In this document: positions 26,085-34,631 of the stretch, piece after piece | Position numbering within the stretch: the stretch's first letter is position 1 | Layout of the letters: each line of letters begins with the position of its first letter | Assembly (NCBI RefSeq): GCF_006546625.1 | Contig: NZ_VIAR01000001.1 | Location: forward strand, 372,001 to 436,000 | Source of the DNA: Haloflavibacter putidus | Lineage (GTDB): Bacteria > Bacteroidota > Bacteroidia > Flavobacteriales > Flavobacteriaceae | Length of the DNA: 64,000 nt | Direction of reading: 5' to 3' | Translations under genes and position numbers: made by a program | The notes under the pieces: model-generated | What the model saw: only the letters and a program-made list of their open reading frames with translations | The model's database searches: none | Told to the model about the DNA's origin: nothing

Positions 26085-26092
26085 TATTTTTG
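26085..26092 (+). promoter_or_regulatory. -7 box for the OmpH-like gene
   Basis: TATTTTTG followed by GCG lies 21 bases before the ATG. The nearest TTTG (26069-26072) is only 12 bases upstream, so the -33 element is unclear. Confidence 0.5.
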
Positions 26093-26112
26093 CGTACAAA
26101 TAAAAATCAATC

Positions 26113-26652
26113 ATGAAAAAATTAATTTTAAGTATTGCGGCAGTTGCATTATTAGTTTCTTGTAATGAAACAGAAAAAACCGCCTATGTAGATAATACAG
26201 AGCTGATAAAAGAATATAAAGAAATGAAATCTACTGAAAGTAGGTTTAATAAAAAAATGGAAAAGCTCAAAACCGAATTAGATTCTGTAGCCAAGGTTTT
26301 TCAGCTAGAAGTGCAAGAATACCAACAACAAGCAGAAAGCATGTCTATGCAAGACAGACAGAAAAGAGAGCAAGAATTGATGCAAAAACAGCAAGTCTTG
26401 CAGCAGCAACAGCAAAGACAAAGTAATAGATTGCGTCAAGAAAGTGATGCGGTGATAGACTCGTTAATAGACACTGTAAAAGATTTTGTGGTAGACTACG
26501 GCAAAGAGCATAATTACACTTATATTTTTGGCTCTAACGAAACCGCCAATATTATGTATGCCAAAGAAGGCAAAGACATCACAGATGACGTTTTAAAAGC
26601 TTTAAATAAAGAAGATAATAAAACAGACAAAGCAGAAGATGTTAAAGAGTAA
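26113..26652 (+). CDS. OmpH/Skp-like periplasmic lipoprotein
   Basis: 179 residues with a lipoprotein signal (lipobox LVSC, Cys about 17). The body is a long helical hairpin, Gln/Lys/Glu-rich (QKQQVLQQQQQRQSNRL), ending with the OmpH-like beta element YTYIFGSNETANIMYA. Skp-type chaperones hold unfolded outer-membrane proteins. The lipid anchor is unusual compared with E. coli Skp, but it is common in flavobacteria. It has its own promoter and a shared terminator with convergent holB. Confidence 0.8.
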   Translation: MKKLILSIAAVALLVSCNETEKTAYVDNTELIKEYKEMKSTESRFNKKMEKLKTELDSVAKVFQLEVQEYQQQAESMSMQDRQKREQELMQKQQVLQQQQQRQSNRLRQESDAVIDSLIDTVKDFVVDYGKEHNYTYIFGSNETANIMYAKEGKDITDDVLKALNKEDNKTDKAEDVKE

Positions 26653-26664
26653 TTTCTAGTCGTG

Positions 26665-26714
26665 CAGCTTAGCGTATTTTTCTTTACGGAAATATGCTAA
26701 GCTGTTTCTTTTCT
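26665..26714. terminator. Shared terminator between the OmpH-like gene and holB
   Basis: CAGCTTAGC (26665-26673) pairs with GCTAAGCTG (26696-26704), and a T-rich tail (TTTCTTTTCT) follows on the plus strand. The right arm overlaps the holB stop codon. The loop contains one copy of CTTTACGGAA (26682-26691). Confidence 0.65.
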
Positions 26715-27854
26715 ATGCAATAAACGGGTTAGCTTTATAGACAAATCTGTAAGTACCATTTTAGAATTGGTATTGCGTTCTATATGATAAATGGCTTCTT
26801 CAAGCTGCGCTACTATCTCTATAATATTACCGCCATGCACAAAAGGTGCAAATTTCTCTAATTGAAATTTTTTCTCATTAGGTTCTAAATAAACCAATTT
26901 GCCTACCGTATAGTTTTGCAAAAGTGCTTGTCTAAAAAAGTCTAAGCAATAATATAAAAAACGTTTTTGCACTTCACGATTTTCTTTAGAAATTTCTTCG
27001 CTCCAATTTAGTAATGCGTTAATAGCGGTTTTATTTCCTTTTGCTCTAAAAGCAGTGCGTACCCAGTTTATAAACCATTTTTCAAATTGCGCATCCGTTT
27101 CGTCTTTTTCTAAAATATGCAAAGCATTTCTATAATTTCCTTGCGCCTGGTGTGCAATTTTTTTAGCTTCTTTTTGGTTTACTTGTTTAAAGTTGATAAG
27201 CGCTTCTTCTATTACTTTTTCGCCTAGAGGCGGAAAATGAATTACCTGACACCGCGAGCGGATGGTTTGTAAAATTTGCTGTTCATTATCGCTAATTAAT
27301 AAAAAAACGGTTTTTGTAGGTGGTTCTTCTATAAGTTTAAGCAGTTTATTAGAGGCTTCCATATTTAGTTTGTCTGCTCCCCAAATAAGCATTACTTTAT
27401 AACCGCCTTCATAAGCTTTTAACGACAAAGATTTTACAATATCTTGTGCTTCGTGTACGCTAATGTTACCTTGCTTTCTTTCTATACCAACCGCTTGGTA
27501 CCAATCAAATAAATTTCCGTATGGATTTTCTTTTACAAAATTACGCCATTCTTCCAAAAAATAACTGGATACCGGTTTGGTTTGTATTTTTGCAGTAGAG
27601 GCCACCGGAAAGGCAAAATGCAAATCTGGATGCGCCAATTTTTTAAACTTTAGGTTACAAGCTTCTTTTCCGGTAGTATTTTCAGAGTTGGTATTACTGC
27701 ATAAAATATATTGCGCATAAGCTATAGCCATGGGCAAAGTTCCGCTGCCAGACTTACCTACAAAAAGCTGCGCATGCGGTATACGACCCCTGTCGGCACT
27801 TCCGCAAAGGTGATTTTTAAGATGTTCTAAACCTAAAATTTCCGAAAACAACAT
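26697..27854 (-). CDS. holB: DNA polymerase III delta-prime subunit
   Basis: 385 residues. This is a clamp-loader AAA+ fold: the P-loop region reads VGKSGSGTLPMAIAYAQ with the Walker lysine replaced, as expected for a non-hydrolysing delta-prime subunit. Then comes HLH-type LNMEASNKLLKLIEEPP and TIRSRCQVIHF (sensor 1/SRC arginine finger). It helps open and load the beta sliding clamp. It is on the minus strand, convergent with the OmpH-like gene and divergent from pgk. Confidence 0.88.
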   Translation of the reverse strand: MLFSEILGLEHLKNHLCGSADRGRIPHAQLFVGKSGSGTLPMAIAYAQYILCSNTNSENTTGKEACNLKFKKLAHPDLHFAFPVASTAKIQTKPVSSYFLEEWRNFVKENPYGNLFDWYQAVGIERKQGNISVHEAQDIVKSLSLKAYEGGYKVMLIWGADKLNMEASNKLLKLIEEPPTKTVFLLISDNEQQILQTIRSRCQVIHFPPLGEKVIEEALINFKQVNQKEAKKIAHQAQGNYRNALHILEKDETDAQFEKWFINWVRTAFRAKGNKTAINALLNWSEEISKENREVQKRFLYYCLDFFRQALLQNYTVGKLVYLEPNEKKFQLEKFAPFVHGGNIIEIVAQLEEAIYHIERNTNSKMVLTDLSIKLTRLLHRKETA

Positions 27855-27913
27855 ATTCGGCTAAATTAGCCATTTTTAATTTATTTTGAAGCCCTAGAAA
27901 AGCAATAATTCTT

Positions 27914-27921
27914 TAAATTTG
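27914..27921 (+). promoter_or_regulatory. -7 box for pgk
   Basis: TAAATTTG is a perfect TAnnTTTG 16 bases before the ATG. TTTG at 27885-27888 is 25 bases upstream, longer than ideal. Confidence 0.45.
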
Positions 27922-27937
27922 GAAAAATTCGAAACCA

Positions 27938-29122
27938 ATGAAAACCTTAGACAATTATAATTTCAGTAATAAAAAAGCTTTAATTCGCGTAGACTTTAAC
28001 GTCCCACTAAACGAAAATTTTGAAGTTACCGATACCACCAGAATAGAAGCTGCAAAACCTAGCATAACCAAGATTTTAGAAGATGGTGGCGCAGTTGTTT
28101 TAATGTCGCATCTGGGAAGACCGGTTGGTAAAGAAGAAAAATTTTCTTTAAAACATATTACTTCTAAAGTTTCTGAGATTTTGGGTGTGCAAGTTAAATT
28201 TGTCGACGATTGTGTGAGTGACGAAGCTTTTGCAGCATCAGAAAAATTGGAGAATGGCGAAATACTTTTATTAGAAAACCTGCGTTTTTATCAAGAAGAG
28301 AAAGAAGGTAACGAAGATTTTGCACAGCAATTGGCCAAACATGGCGATATTTATGTAAACGACGCTTTTGGTACCGCACATCGCGCTCACGCTTCTACTG
28401 CCGTTATTGCCAAATATTTCGAAAACAAGCGTGCCGGCAGGTTATTAGAAAAAGAAATTAATAATTTGGATAAGGTTTTAAATGCAAAAGAAAAACCGGT
28501 AACTGCAATTTTGGGTGGCGCAAAAGTTTCTTCTAAAATTACGGTGATAGAAAATATTTTAGAAAAAATAGACCATCTTATAATTGGTGGTGGTATGACT
28601 TTTACTTTTATAAAAGCGCAAGGCGGAGAGATTGGTGATTCTTTGGTAGAAGAAGATAAACTCAATTTGGCCTTAGATATTTTAAAACTAGCTAAAAAGC
28701 GAAATGTAGAAGTGCATTTACCCGTAGACAGCGTGGTAGCAGATAAGTTTGATAAAAATGCCAATACCAAAACAATGCCGGTAGATGCAATAGAAAATGG
28801 CTGGATGGGATTGGATATTGGCACAAAAAGTGTTGCAAACTTTACGGAAATAATAAAGGCTTCTCAAATTATATTGTGGAACGGCCCAATGGGTGTTTTT
28901 GAAATGGAAAAATTTGCAGAAGGCACGATAAAAATAGGCGAAGCTATTGCCGCGGCAACCAAAAACGGTACATTTTCTCTTGTTGGTGGCGGAGATAGCG
29001 TTGCAGCCGTAAAACAATTTGGTTTAGAAAATCGCGTTAGTTATGTTTCTACCGGCGGCGGCGCTATGTTAGAAATGTTAGAAGGCAAATCTTTACCCGG
29101 CATTGCAGCTCTAGAAAATTAG
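27938..29122 (+). CDS. pgk: Phosphoglycerate kinase
   Basis: 394 residues, full length. [10 protein letters not shown] (17-26) is the N-terminal 3-phosphoglycerate-binding motif. [32 protein letters not shown] and the nucleotide-binding NGPMGVFE and GGGDSVAAV follow in order. It catalyses ATP formation from 1,3-bisphosphoglycerate in glycolysis. The lytic transglycosylase gene follows after 27 bases. Confidence 0.97.
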   Translation: MKTLDNYNFSNKKALIRVDFNVPLNENFEVTDTTRIEAAKPSITKILEDGGAVVLMSHLGRPVGKEEKFSLKHITSKVSEILGVQVKFVDDCVSDEAFAASEKLENGEILLLENLRFYQEEKEGNEDFAQQLAKHGDIYVNDAFGTAHRAHASTAVIAKYFENKRAGRLLEKEINNLDKVLNAKEKPVTAILGGAKVSSKITVIENILEKIDHLIIGGGMTFTFIKAQGGEIGDSLVEEDKLNLALDILKLAKKRNVEVHLPVDSVVADKFDKNANTKTMPVDAIENGWMGLDIGTKSVANFTEIIKASQIILWNGPMGVFEMEKFAEGTIKIGEAIAAATKNGTFSLVGGGDSVAAVKQFGLENRVSYVSTGGGAMLEMLEGKSLPGIAALEN

Positions 29123-29149
29123 AAATACAAAAAACCCCTTTTATAAATT

Positions 29150-30736
29150 ATGCGAAACGTACTTTTTATTCTTTTCTTTTTACCAATAGTTGTTTTTGGT
29201 CAGAAAGAACTAAAAGAACAACCTATTAAAGAAACCGCTGCGCAAACGGCAAATCCGGATAGTACAGATTTGTTAATACCAGATTATACTACTATTTCGC
29301 CAATTCCTGAGATTTTAAAAGACTCGGTTGTTTTTGCTTTAAAAGATTATAAAAAAACTGCCGTAATAGATTCTTTATGGATAAAAGAACTTATAAATTC
29401 TGATTTGTATCCCAAAATGCGCAAAGCTATCAGTAAAATAGCCAAGAGTGAAGAGCTGGAAACCGAAGATGAAATTATAAAGCACGTTCCTACAGATACC
29501 TTAAAAAAACGTTTGGCAATGTTAGATGCCAAAACCCCGTTTAATATTAGTTATAATACTTCTTTAGAAAGCGTTATTCATTATTACCTAAAACGCGATC
29601 GTGAATCTATGGAACGGTTAATGGCTTTAAGCGCCTACTACTTTCCTATGTTTGAGCAAAAATTAGACAAGTACCACATTCCGTTAGAAATGAAATATTT
29701 GGCAATTGTAGAGTCGGCCTTAAATCCGCGTGCAAAATCGCGTGTTGGCGCTACCGGTTTATGGCAATTTATGTTTGCTACCGGCAAAATGCACGATTTA
29801 AATGTGAGCAGTTATGTAGACGAGCGCATGGATCCGTTAAAATCTACAGAAGCAGCAGCACAATATTTAAAAAGACTTTACGGAATGTTTAACGACTGGG
29901 ATTTGGCTTTAGCCTCTTATAACTCTGGTCCCGGAAACGTTTCTAAAGCCATAAGACGTAGTGGTGGCAATACAAACTATTGGGAAATGAGACGTTTTTT
30001 ACCACGTGAAACTGCAGGTTATGTACCGGCATTTTTGGCAACAATGTACATTTTTGAATTTTCTAAAGAACACGGTTTTGAGCCCTACAAGCCAGAAGTT
30101 ACTTATTACGAAACAGACACTATTAAGGTAAAACAATTATTAAAGTTTGAGCAAATTAGTAAAGTAACCGGTATAGATAAAGAATTGCTTTCGTTTTTAA
30201 ACCCGAGTTATAAACTGGGTATTATTCCTTTTATAAAAGGAAAAGACTACGCCATACGTTTACCTTTAAAAGAAACCGGCGTTTTTGTGGCTAACGAAGA
30301 TGTGATTTACAATTTTGTAGAAGAAAAACTAGAAGAAGAAAAAGAAAGTTTGCCGCGTTATGTAGAAGCAGATGCAAAAATTAGATATCGTGTTCGAAGT
30401 GGCGATTATTTAGGAAAAATAGCCGAGCGTTATGGTGTTGGCGTAAGTAAAATTCGCCGGTGGAATAATCTGCGCGGCAACAACATTAGAGTTGGGCAAT
30501 ATCTCACTATTTATCCGCGTAAGCCAGCTACAAATGTTGCTGTAACCGCTTCTAAAACAGAAAAGAAAAAGAAAACTGCTATAGACCAAAAAATATATAC
30601 GGTAAAAAGCGGTGACTCCCTCTGGAGCATTTCTAAAAAATTTCCTGGTATTACGGTTCAAAATATTCAAAAATGGAATGATATTCGCGGGCATAAGCTA
30701 AAACCCGGAATGAAGCTAAAAGTATCTGACGGGTAA
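29150..30736 (+). CDS. Membrane-bound lytic transglycosylase (MltD-like) with two LysM domains
   Basis: 528 residues with a signal peptide (MRNVLFILFFLPIVVFGQ). The SLT domain spans about 165-300, with catalytic Glu188 in AIVESALNPRAKS and GLWQFM following. Two LysM peptidoglycan-binding repeats are YRVRSGDYLGKIAERYGV (near 405) and YTVKSGDSLWSISKKFPG (near 478). It cleaves glycan strands with formation of 1,6-anhydro-muramic ends. It forms a cell-wall set with the M23 peptidase downstream. Confidence 0.92.
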   Translation: MRNVLFILFFLPIVVFGQKELKEQPIKETAAQTANPDSTDLLIPDYTTISPIPEILKDSVVFALKDYKKTAVIDSLWIKELINSDLYPKMRKAISKIAKSEELETEDEIIKHVPTDTLKKRLAMLDAKTPFNISYNTSLESVIHYYLKRDRESMERLMALSAYYFPMFEQKLDKYHIPLEMKYLAIVESALNPRAKSRVGATGLWQFMFATGKMHDLNVSSYVDERMDPLKSTEAAAQYLKRLYGMFNDWDLALASYNSGPGNVSKAIRRSGGNTNYWEMRRFLPRETAGYVPAFLATMYIFEFSKEHGFEPYKPEVTYYETDTIKVKQLLKFEQISKVTGIDKELLSFLNPSYKLGIIPFIKGKDYAIRLPLKETGVFVANEDVIYNFVEEKLEEEKESLPRYVEADAKIRYRVRSGDYLGKIAERYGVGVSKIRRWNNLRGNNIRVGQYLTIYPRKPATNVAVTASKTEKKKKTAIDQKIYTVKSGDSLWSISKKFPGITVQNIQKWNDIRGHKLKPGMKLKVSDG

Positions 30737-30759
30737 TTATCTATTCTAAACCTGTTATT

Positions 30760-31734
30760 ATGAAAAAAACACTGTTATTGTTGGGAGTGTTCTTAAGTCT
30801 ATTTGCCTGTAAAAACGGCGAAAAAAATGAAATTGTTTTATCTACTAGCACCGGGCGTATTAACCATTTAACGGTAATAACCGATAATGATTTGTGGCAA
30901 GGTAAAGTAGGCGAAGCTTTACGCGATACCCTGGCCAGCCCCGTAGAAGGTTTACCCCAGCAAGAACCTTTGTTTACCATTAGCCATATACCGTCTAAAG
31001 CTTTTAAAGGTTTTGTAAAAACCAATAGAACTTTCCTTAAAATAGAAAAACGCAAGCAAGCTTCTTTTAGAATTACCAAAGATACCTTTGCCAAACCTCA
31101 AACAGGAATATATATTGCAGGTCCTACTTCAGATACGATTATCTCGCTTTTTAAAGACAACAACCAGAAAATAATTAAAGCCTTAAAGCAAACCGAAATT
31201 TACGAGCAACAAAGAAGAATTTCAAAATCTTTGGAGAGTGATGCTTATTTAGAAGAAAATTTAGGCGTTTCCTTACGTTTTCCTTCGGCTTACCGTTATG
31301 CAAAAAAACAAGAAGATTTTGTTTGGATACGAAAAGACATTCCTAACGGCAGTATGGAAATGTTGATTTACGAAATTCCTATGCAGGTTATAGATAAAGA
31401 TACCAACGTTATTGCCAATATTATAAAAATGCGCGACTCTATTGGGCAGAAGTATATTCCCGGTCCCAACAAAGGCAGTTACTTAAAAACAGAAGATGCT
31501 TACGCCCCGTATTTGTTTGAGTCTAAAGTAGACGGACATTTTGCTTACGAAACCAAAGGCACTTGGGATGTAAAAGACGCATTTATGGCGGGACCATTTA
31601 TAAATTATGCCATTAAGGACGAAAAAAACAATAGATATCTAGTTTTAGAAGGTTTTATCTTTAGACCTTCTGCCAGCAAACGTGATCATATGTTTGAACT
31701 GGAATCTATTTTAAAATCTGCACGATTAGAATAA
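30760..31734 (+). CDS. DUF4837 family lipoprotein
   Basis: 324 residues with a lipoprotein signal (MKKTLLLLGVFLSLFAC, Cys about 17). The recognisable DUF4837 features are ITDNDLWQGKVGEALRDTLASP near the start, RFPSAYRYAKKQEDFVWIRKD, and the C-terminal FEGF-type stretch VLEGFIFRPSASKRDHMFELE. The family is confined largely to Bacteroidota and has no known function. It follows the lytic transglycosylase by 23 bases, probably in one transcript. Confidence 0.85.
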   Translation: MKKTLLLLGVFLSLFACKNGEKNEIVLSTSTGRINHLTVITDNDLWQGKVGEALRDTLASPVEGLPQQEPLFTISHIPSKAFKGFVKTNRTFLKIEKRKQASFRITKDTFAKPQTGIYIAGPTSDTIISLFKDNNQKIIKALKQTEIYEQQRRISKSLESDAYLEENLGVSLRFPSAYRYAKKQEDFVWIRKDIPNGSMEMLIYEIPMQVIDKDTNVIANIIKMRDSIGQKYIPGPNKGSYLKTEDAYAPYLFESKVDGHFAYETKGTWDVKDAFMAGPFINYAIKDEKNNRYLVLEGFIFRPSASKRDHMFELESILKSARLE

Positions 31735-31752
31735 AATAACTATTCGCTTTTC

Positions 31753-31822
31753 CTTTACGGAAGAAACTCGGATAGAAGAAATGTCTATATACTTTTTTAC
31801 ATCTTTTAATCTTTCCGTAAAG
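31753..31822. repeat. Inverted pair of CTTTACGGAA in the DUF4837-tatA gap
   Basis: CTTTACGGAA at 31753-31762 and its reverse complement TTCCGTAAAG at 31813-31822 face each other across about 50 bases. They could form a long-loop hairpin just before the true terminator. Confidence 0.6.
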
Positions 31823-31837
31823 CCAAAAAAAATAACT

Positions 31838-31880
31838 AAAAAAAGCTGAATAATGATTTAATCACTATTCAGCTTTTTTT
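31838..31880. terminator. Strong bidirectional terminator
   Basis: A perfect 15-base-pair stem (31838-31852 with 31866-31880) has A7 and T7 at its base, and its 13-base loop contains a further short pairing (TGATT/AATCA). It ends both the DUF4837 operon (plus) and tatA (minus). Confidence 0.9.
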
Positions 31881-31930
31881 ATTCCTTAACTAACAAATTA
31901 TTAAGAATTACATTTTATTATATAAAAAAA

Positions 31931-32125
31931 CTAATTTTTATTCTCTTTCACTTTTTGTTCTCCGTTGTTATCATCGTCTTTAGAAGCGTCTTTAAATTCT
32001 TTAATCCCGCTACCAAGACCTTTCATTAATTCGGGTATTTTTTTACCTCCAAACAAAAGTAAAATAACAACACCAATAATTACGTATTGCCACACCCCAA
32101 CGACTAAAAATATTCCTAAAGTCAT
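31931..32125 (-). CDS. tatA: Twin-arginine translocase subunit TatA/TatE
   Basis: 64 residues. One N-terminal membrane helix ([21 protein letters not shown]) is followed by the amphipathic-helix hinge [19 protein letters not shown], the TatA signature, and an acidic tail. It forms the variable-size pore of the Tat system, which exports folded proteins. No tatC is nearby. The single gene converges on the DUF4837 operon. Confidence 0.93.
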   Translation of the reverse strand: MTLGIFLVVGVWQYVIIGVVILLLFGGKKIPELMKGLGSGIKEFKDASKDDDNNGEQKVKENKN

Positions 32126-32148
32126 AATTTCTAAGTTTATTATAGCTA

Positions 32149-32156
32149 CAAAATTA
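32149..32156 (-). promoter_or_regulatory. -7 box for tatA
   Basis: The minus strand reads TAATTTTG (32156 to 32149), matching TAnnTTTG, 24 bases before the ATG. The -33 element is not clear. Confidence 0.4.
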
Positions 32157-32218
32157 CTAATTAAAATTTAATTTGTAGGTAATACCAAGCATAAATCGTT
32201 CACAATTATAGAATATCC

Positions 32219-32226
32219 TATATTTG
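32219..32226 (+). promoter_or_regulatory. -7 box for the M23 peptidase gene
   Basis: TATATTTG is a perfect TAnnTTTG 18 bases before the ATG. No TTTG lies at the ideal -33 distance. Confidence 0.5.
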
Positions 32227-32243
32227 TAGAGTAAAATTTAGCA

Positions 32244-33119
32244 ATGCAGAAAAAAAAGCCCAAAAAGAAGTTAACCAAGAAATTACTGCATAAATACCGT
32301 TTGGTAATTTTAAATGAAGACACTTTTGAAGAGCGGTTTGCTTTTAAGTTAACCCGTTTAAATGTGTTTGTTAGTGTTGGGCTTTCGGTAATAATTTTAA
32401 TTGCGCTTACTATTTTGCTAATTGCTTTTACCCCGTTGCGTGAATATATTCCCGGCTATTCTTCTGCGGCATTACGTGTAAAAGCTACCAATTTGGTTTA
32501 CAAAACAGATTCTTTACAACAAGTTATTCATAAGCAAAACCAATACTATAACTCTATTAGAAAAGTATTAACGGGAGAAGTAAGTCCGGGAGAAATACCT
32601 TCTGAAGATTCTATAGAAGAATTAAGGAACCAAAGTTTGCCCAAGCATATAGATTTAAGCGCTTCTGCGGCAGATTCTATTTTGCGGCATCAAGTGGAGC
32701 AAGAAGACAAATACAACGTTTTTGAAGAAGCCGTAGCAAAAACAGAGTTTAAATTGTTTGCCCCGGTAAAAGGAAAAATATCGCAAGAATACAACGCTGC
32801 AGAAAAACATTATGCCGTAGATATAACCACCAAAATCAATACGCCCGTAAAAGCTACAGCAGATGGCACGGTAATTTTTTCTGAGTGGACCACCGAAACC
32901 GGTTATGTAATTATTTTAGAACACAGTTATGGTTTGATTTCGGTGTATAAACACAACGCTTCTTTAACAAAAGAACAAGGAGAGTTGGTAAAAGCAGGAG
33001 AAGTAATAGCAATGGTTGGTTCTACCGGAGAGTTTACCACCGGTCCGCATTTACATTTTGAGTTGTGGAGCGACGGGTATCCGGTAAATCCAACAGATTT
33101 TTTAGAATTTGAAAAATAA
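32244..33119 (+). CDS. M23 family peptidoglycan endopeptidase
   Basis: 291 residues. A basic cytoplasmic head (MQKKKPKKKLTKKLL) precedes a membrane helix (about 40-63), a linker, and the LytM/M23 domain at about 170-288. The zinc ligands are visible: His189 and Asp193 in HYAVD, and His269/His271 in PHLHFE. These enzymes cut peptide cross-links in the cell wall, or act as degenerate activators; here the metal site is intact. The next gene starts 3 bases later, so they are coupled. Confidence 0.92.
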   Translation: MQKKKPKKKLTKKLLHKYRLVILNEDTFEERFAFKLTRLNVFVSVGLSVIILIALTILLIAFTPLREYIPGYSSAALRVKATNLVYKTDSLQQVIHKQNQYYNSIRKVLTGEVSPGEIPSEDSIEELRNQSLPKHIDLSASAADSILRHQVEQEDKYNVFEEAVAKTEFKLFAPVKGKISQEYNAAEKHYAVDITTKINTPVKATADGTVIFSEWTTETGYVIILEHSYGLISVYKHNASLTKEQGELVKAGEVIAMVGSTGEFTTGPHLHFELWSDGYPVNPTDFLEFEK

Positions 33120-33121
33120 GT

Positions 33122-34615
33122 ATGTCTGTAAAAACACTTGCCGCCAAAATATTTGCAAAAATAATTAAAGCCCAACAAAAAAAGTGGGCTTCTAATCCGG
33201 TAATTACCCAAGAAAAAGTTTTTAAACAATTGGTAAAAACCGCGCGTAGAACTGCTTTTGGCAAAGACCATAAATTTGATAAAATACACGAGCACCAAGA
33301 TTTTGTAAACAATGTGCCCGTACGCGATTACGAAGCTTTAAAACCTTATATAAACAGAGTTGTAGCGGCAGAAGAAAATGTTTTATGGCCGGGCAAGCCT
33401 TTATATTTTGCCAAAACTGCTGGTACAACCAGCGGCTCTAAATTTATTCCGTTAACCAAAGCTTCTATGCCAACGCACATAAGCGGAGCCAGAAATGCTA
33501 TTTTAAATTATATTGCAGAAACCGGAAAAACAGATTTTGTAAAAGGGAAAATGATTTTTTTACAAGGCAATCCGCAATTGCAAGAAAAAAACGGTATAAA
33601 AACAGGAAGGCTGTCCGGTATTGTAGCGCATTTTGTACCACCATATTTACAAAAAAACCGTTTGCCAAGTTGGGAGACCAATTGTATAGAAGACTGGGAA
33701 GAAAAAGTACAAGCCATTATAAAAGAAACCTTACCGCAAGATATGACGGTTATTAGCGGTATACCTTCTTGGGTGCAAATGTATTTTGAAGAAATAAAGA
33801 AAAAGACCGGAAAGAAGATAAAAGAGGTTTTTCCTAACTTTAATCTATTTATCTACGGCGGTGTAAATTTTGAACCTTACCGCGAAAAGTTTGAAAGCAT
33901 AATAGGCAAAAAAATTCCAAGTATAGAACTTTTTCCGGCTTCCGAAGGCTTTTTTGCATTTCAGGACAAACAAGATCAAAAAGGCATGTTGTTGCGTTTA
34001 AATGCCGGGATTTTTTATGAGTTTATAAAAGCCGATGAATTTTATGACAAAAATCCCAAACGCTATACAATTGGCGAGGTAGAAACCAATGTAAATTATG
34101 TAATGATAATTTCTACCAATGCCGGCCTTTGGGCTTACAACCTTGGCGATACCGTGCAATTTACCAGCACAAAACCTTACCGGGTAATAGTTTCTGGGCG
34201 TATTAAACATTTTACCTCTGCTTTTGGAGAGCACGTTATTGCTAAAGAAGTAGAATTTGCCATGCAAGAAGCTTCCGCGGAATTAAAAGTAAAAATCAAC
34301 GAGTTTAGCGTGGCACCACAAACCAATCCGGAAAAGGGTTTGCCCTACCACGAATGGTTTATAGAATTTGATACAGAACCCAATAATATAGATATATTTG
34401 CCCGGAAGTTAGATAAAGTTTTATGCGAACAGAATTCATATTACGCAGATTTGATTTCCGGTAAGATTTTAAAACCTTTGGTAATAACAAAAATAGAAGC
34501 CAATGGTTTTCAAAAATATATGAAATCTGTAGGAAAACTGGGCGGTCAAAATAAATTACCCCGCTTATCTAACGACAGAAAAATAGCCAACCAATTAAAA
34601 AATTGGAAAGTATAA
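33122..34615 (+). CDS. GH3-like adenylate-forming acyl-amido synthetase
   Basis: 497 residues. AKTAGTTSGSKFIPLT (near 99-114) is the phosphate-binding loop of the GH3 family of the ANL superfamily. YGGVNFEPYREKFE and TIGEVETNVNYVMIISTNAGLWAYNLGDTVQF give the later adenylation motifs. Plant GH3 enzymes join amino acids to hormone acids. Bacterial homologues are widespread in Bacteroidota with unknown substrates. It is tightly linked to the M23 peptidase and the phosphorylase-like gene, which suggests an envelope or cell-wall role, but this is inference. Confidence 0.88.
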   Translation: MSVKTLAAKIFAKIIKAQQKKWASNPVITQEKVFKQLVKTARRTAFGKDHKFDKIHEHQDFVNNVPVRDYEALKPYINRVVAAEENVLWPGKPLYFAKTAGTTSGSKFIPLTKASMPTHISGARNAILNYIAETGKTDFVKGKMIFLQGNPQLQEKNGIKTGRLSGIVAHFVPPYLQKNRLPSWETNCIEDWEEKVQAIIKETLPQDMTVISGIPSWVQMYFEEIKKKTGKKIKEVFPNFNLFIYGGVNFEPYREKFESIIGKKIPSIELFPASEGFFAFQDKQDQKGMLLRLNAGIFYEFIKADEFYDKNPKRYTIGEVETNVNYVMIISTNAGLWAYNLGDTVQFTSTKPYRVIVSGRIKHFTSAFGEHVIAKEVEFAMQEASAELKVKINEFSVAPQTNPEKGLPYHEWFIEFDTEPNNIDIFARKLDKVLCEQNSYYADLISGKILKPLVITKIEANGFQKYMKSVGKLGGQNKLPRLSNDRKIANQLKNWKV

Positions 34616-34631
34616 CAATTTTATAGTTTTT

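Noticed and set aside
28387-28824. 145-residue minus-strand ORF
   Set aside because: Antisense shadow of pgk with Ser/Ile/Lys-rich composition typical of reverse reading of coding DNA.
29995-30012. CACGTG within TTTACCACGTGAAACT as a third parS site
   Set aside because: It has a half-match only, with several mismatches outside the central six bases, and lies in the lytic transglycosylase coding sequence.
30741-31094. 117-residue minus-strand ORF
   Set aside because: It lies opposite the DUF4837 gene, has no promoter or ribosome-binding context and no recognisable domain; a shadow frame.
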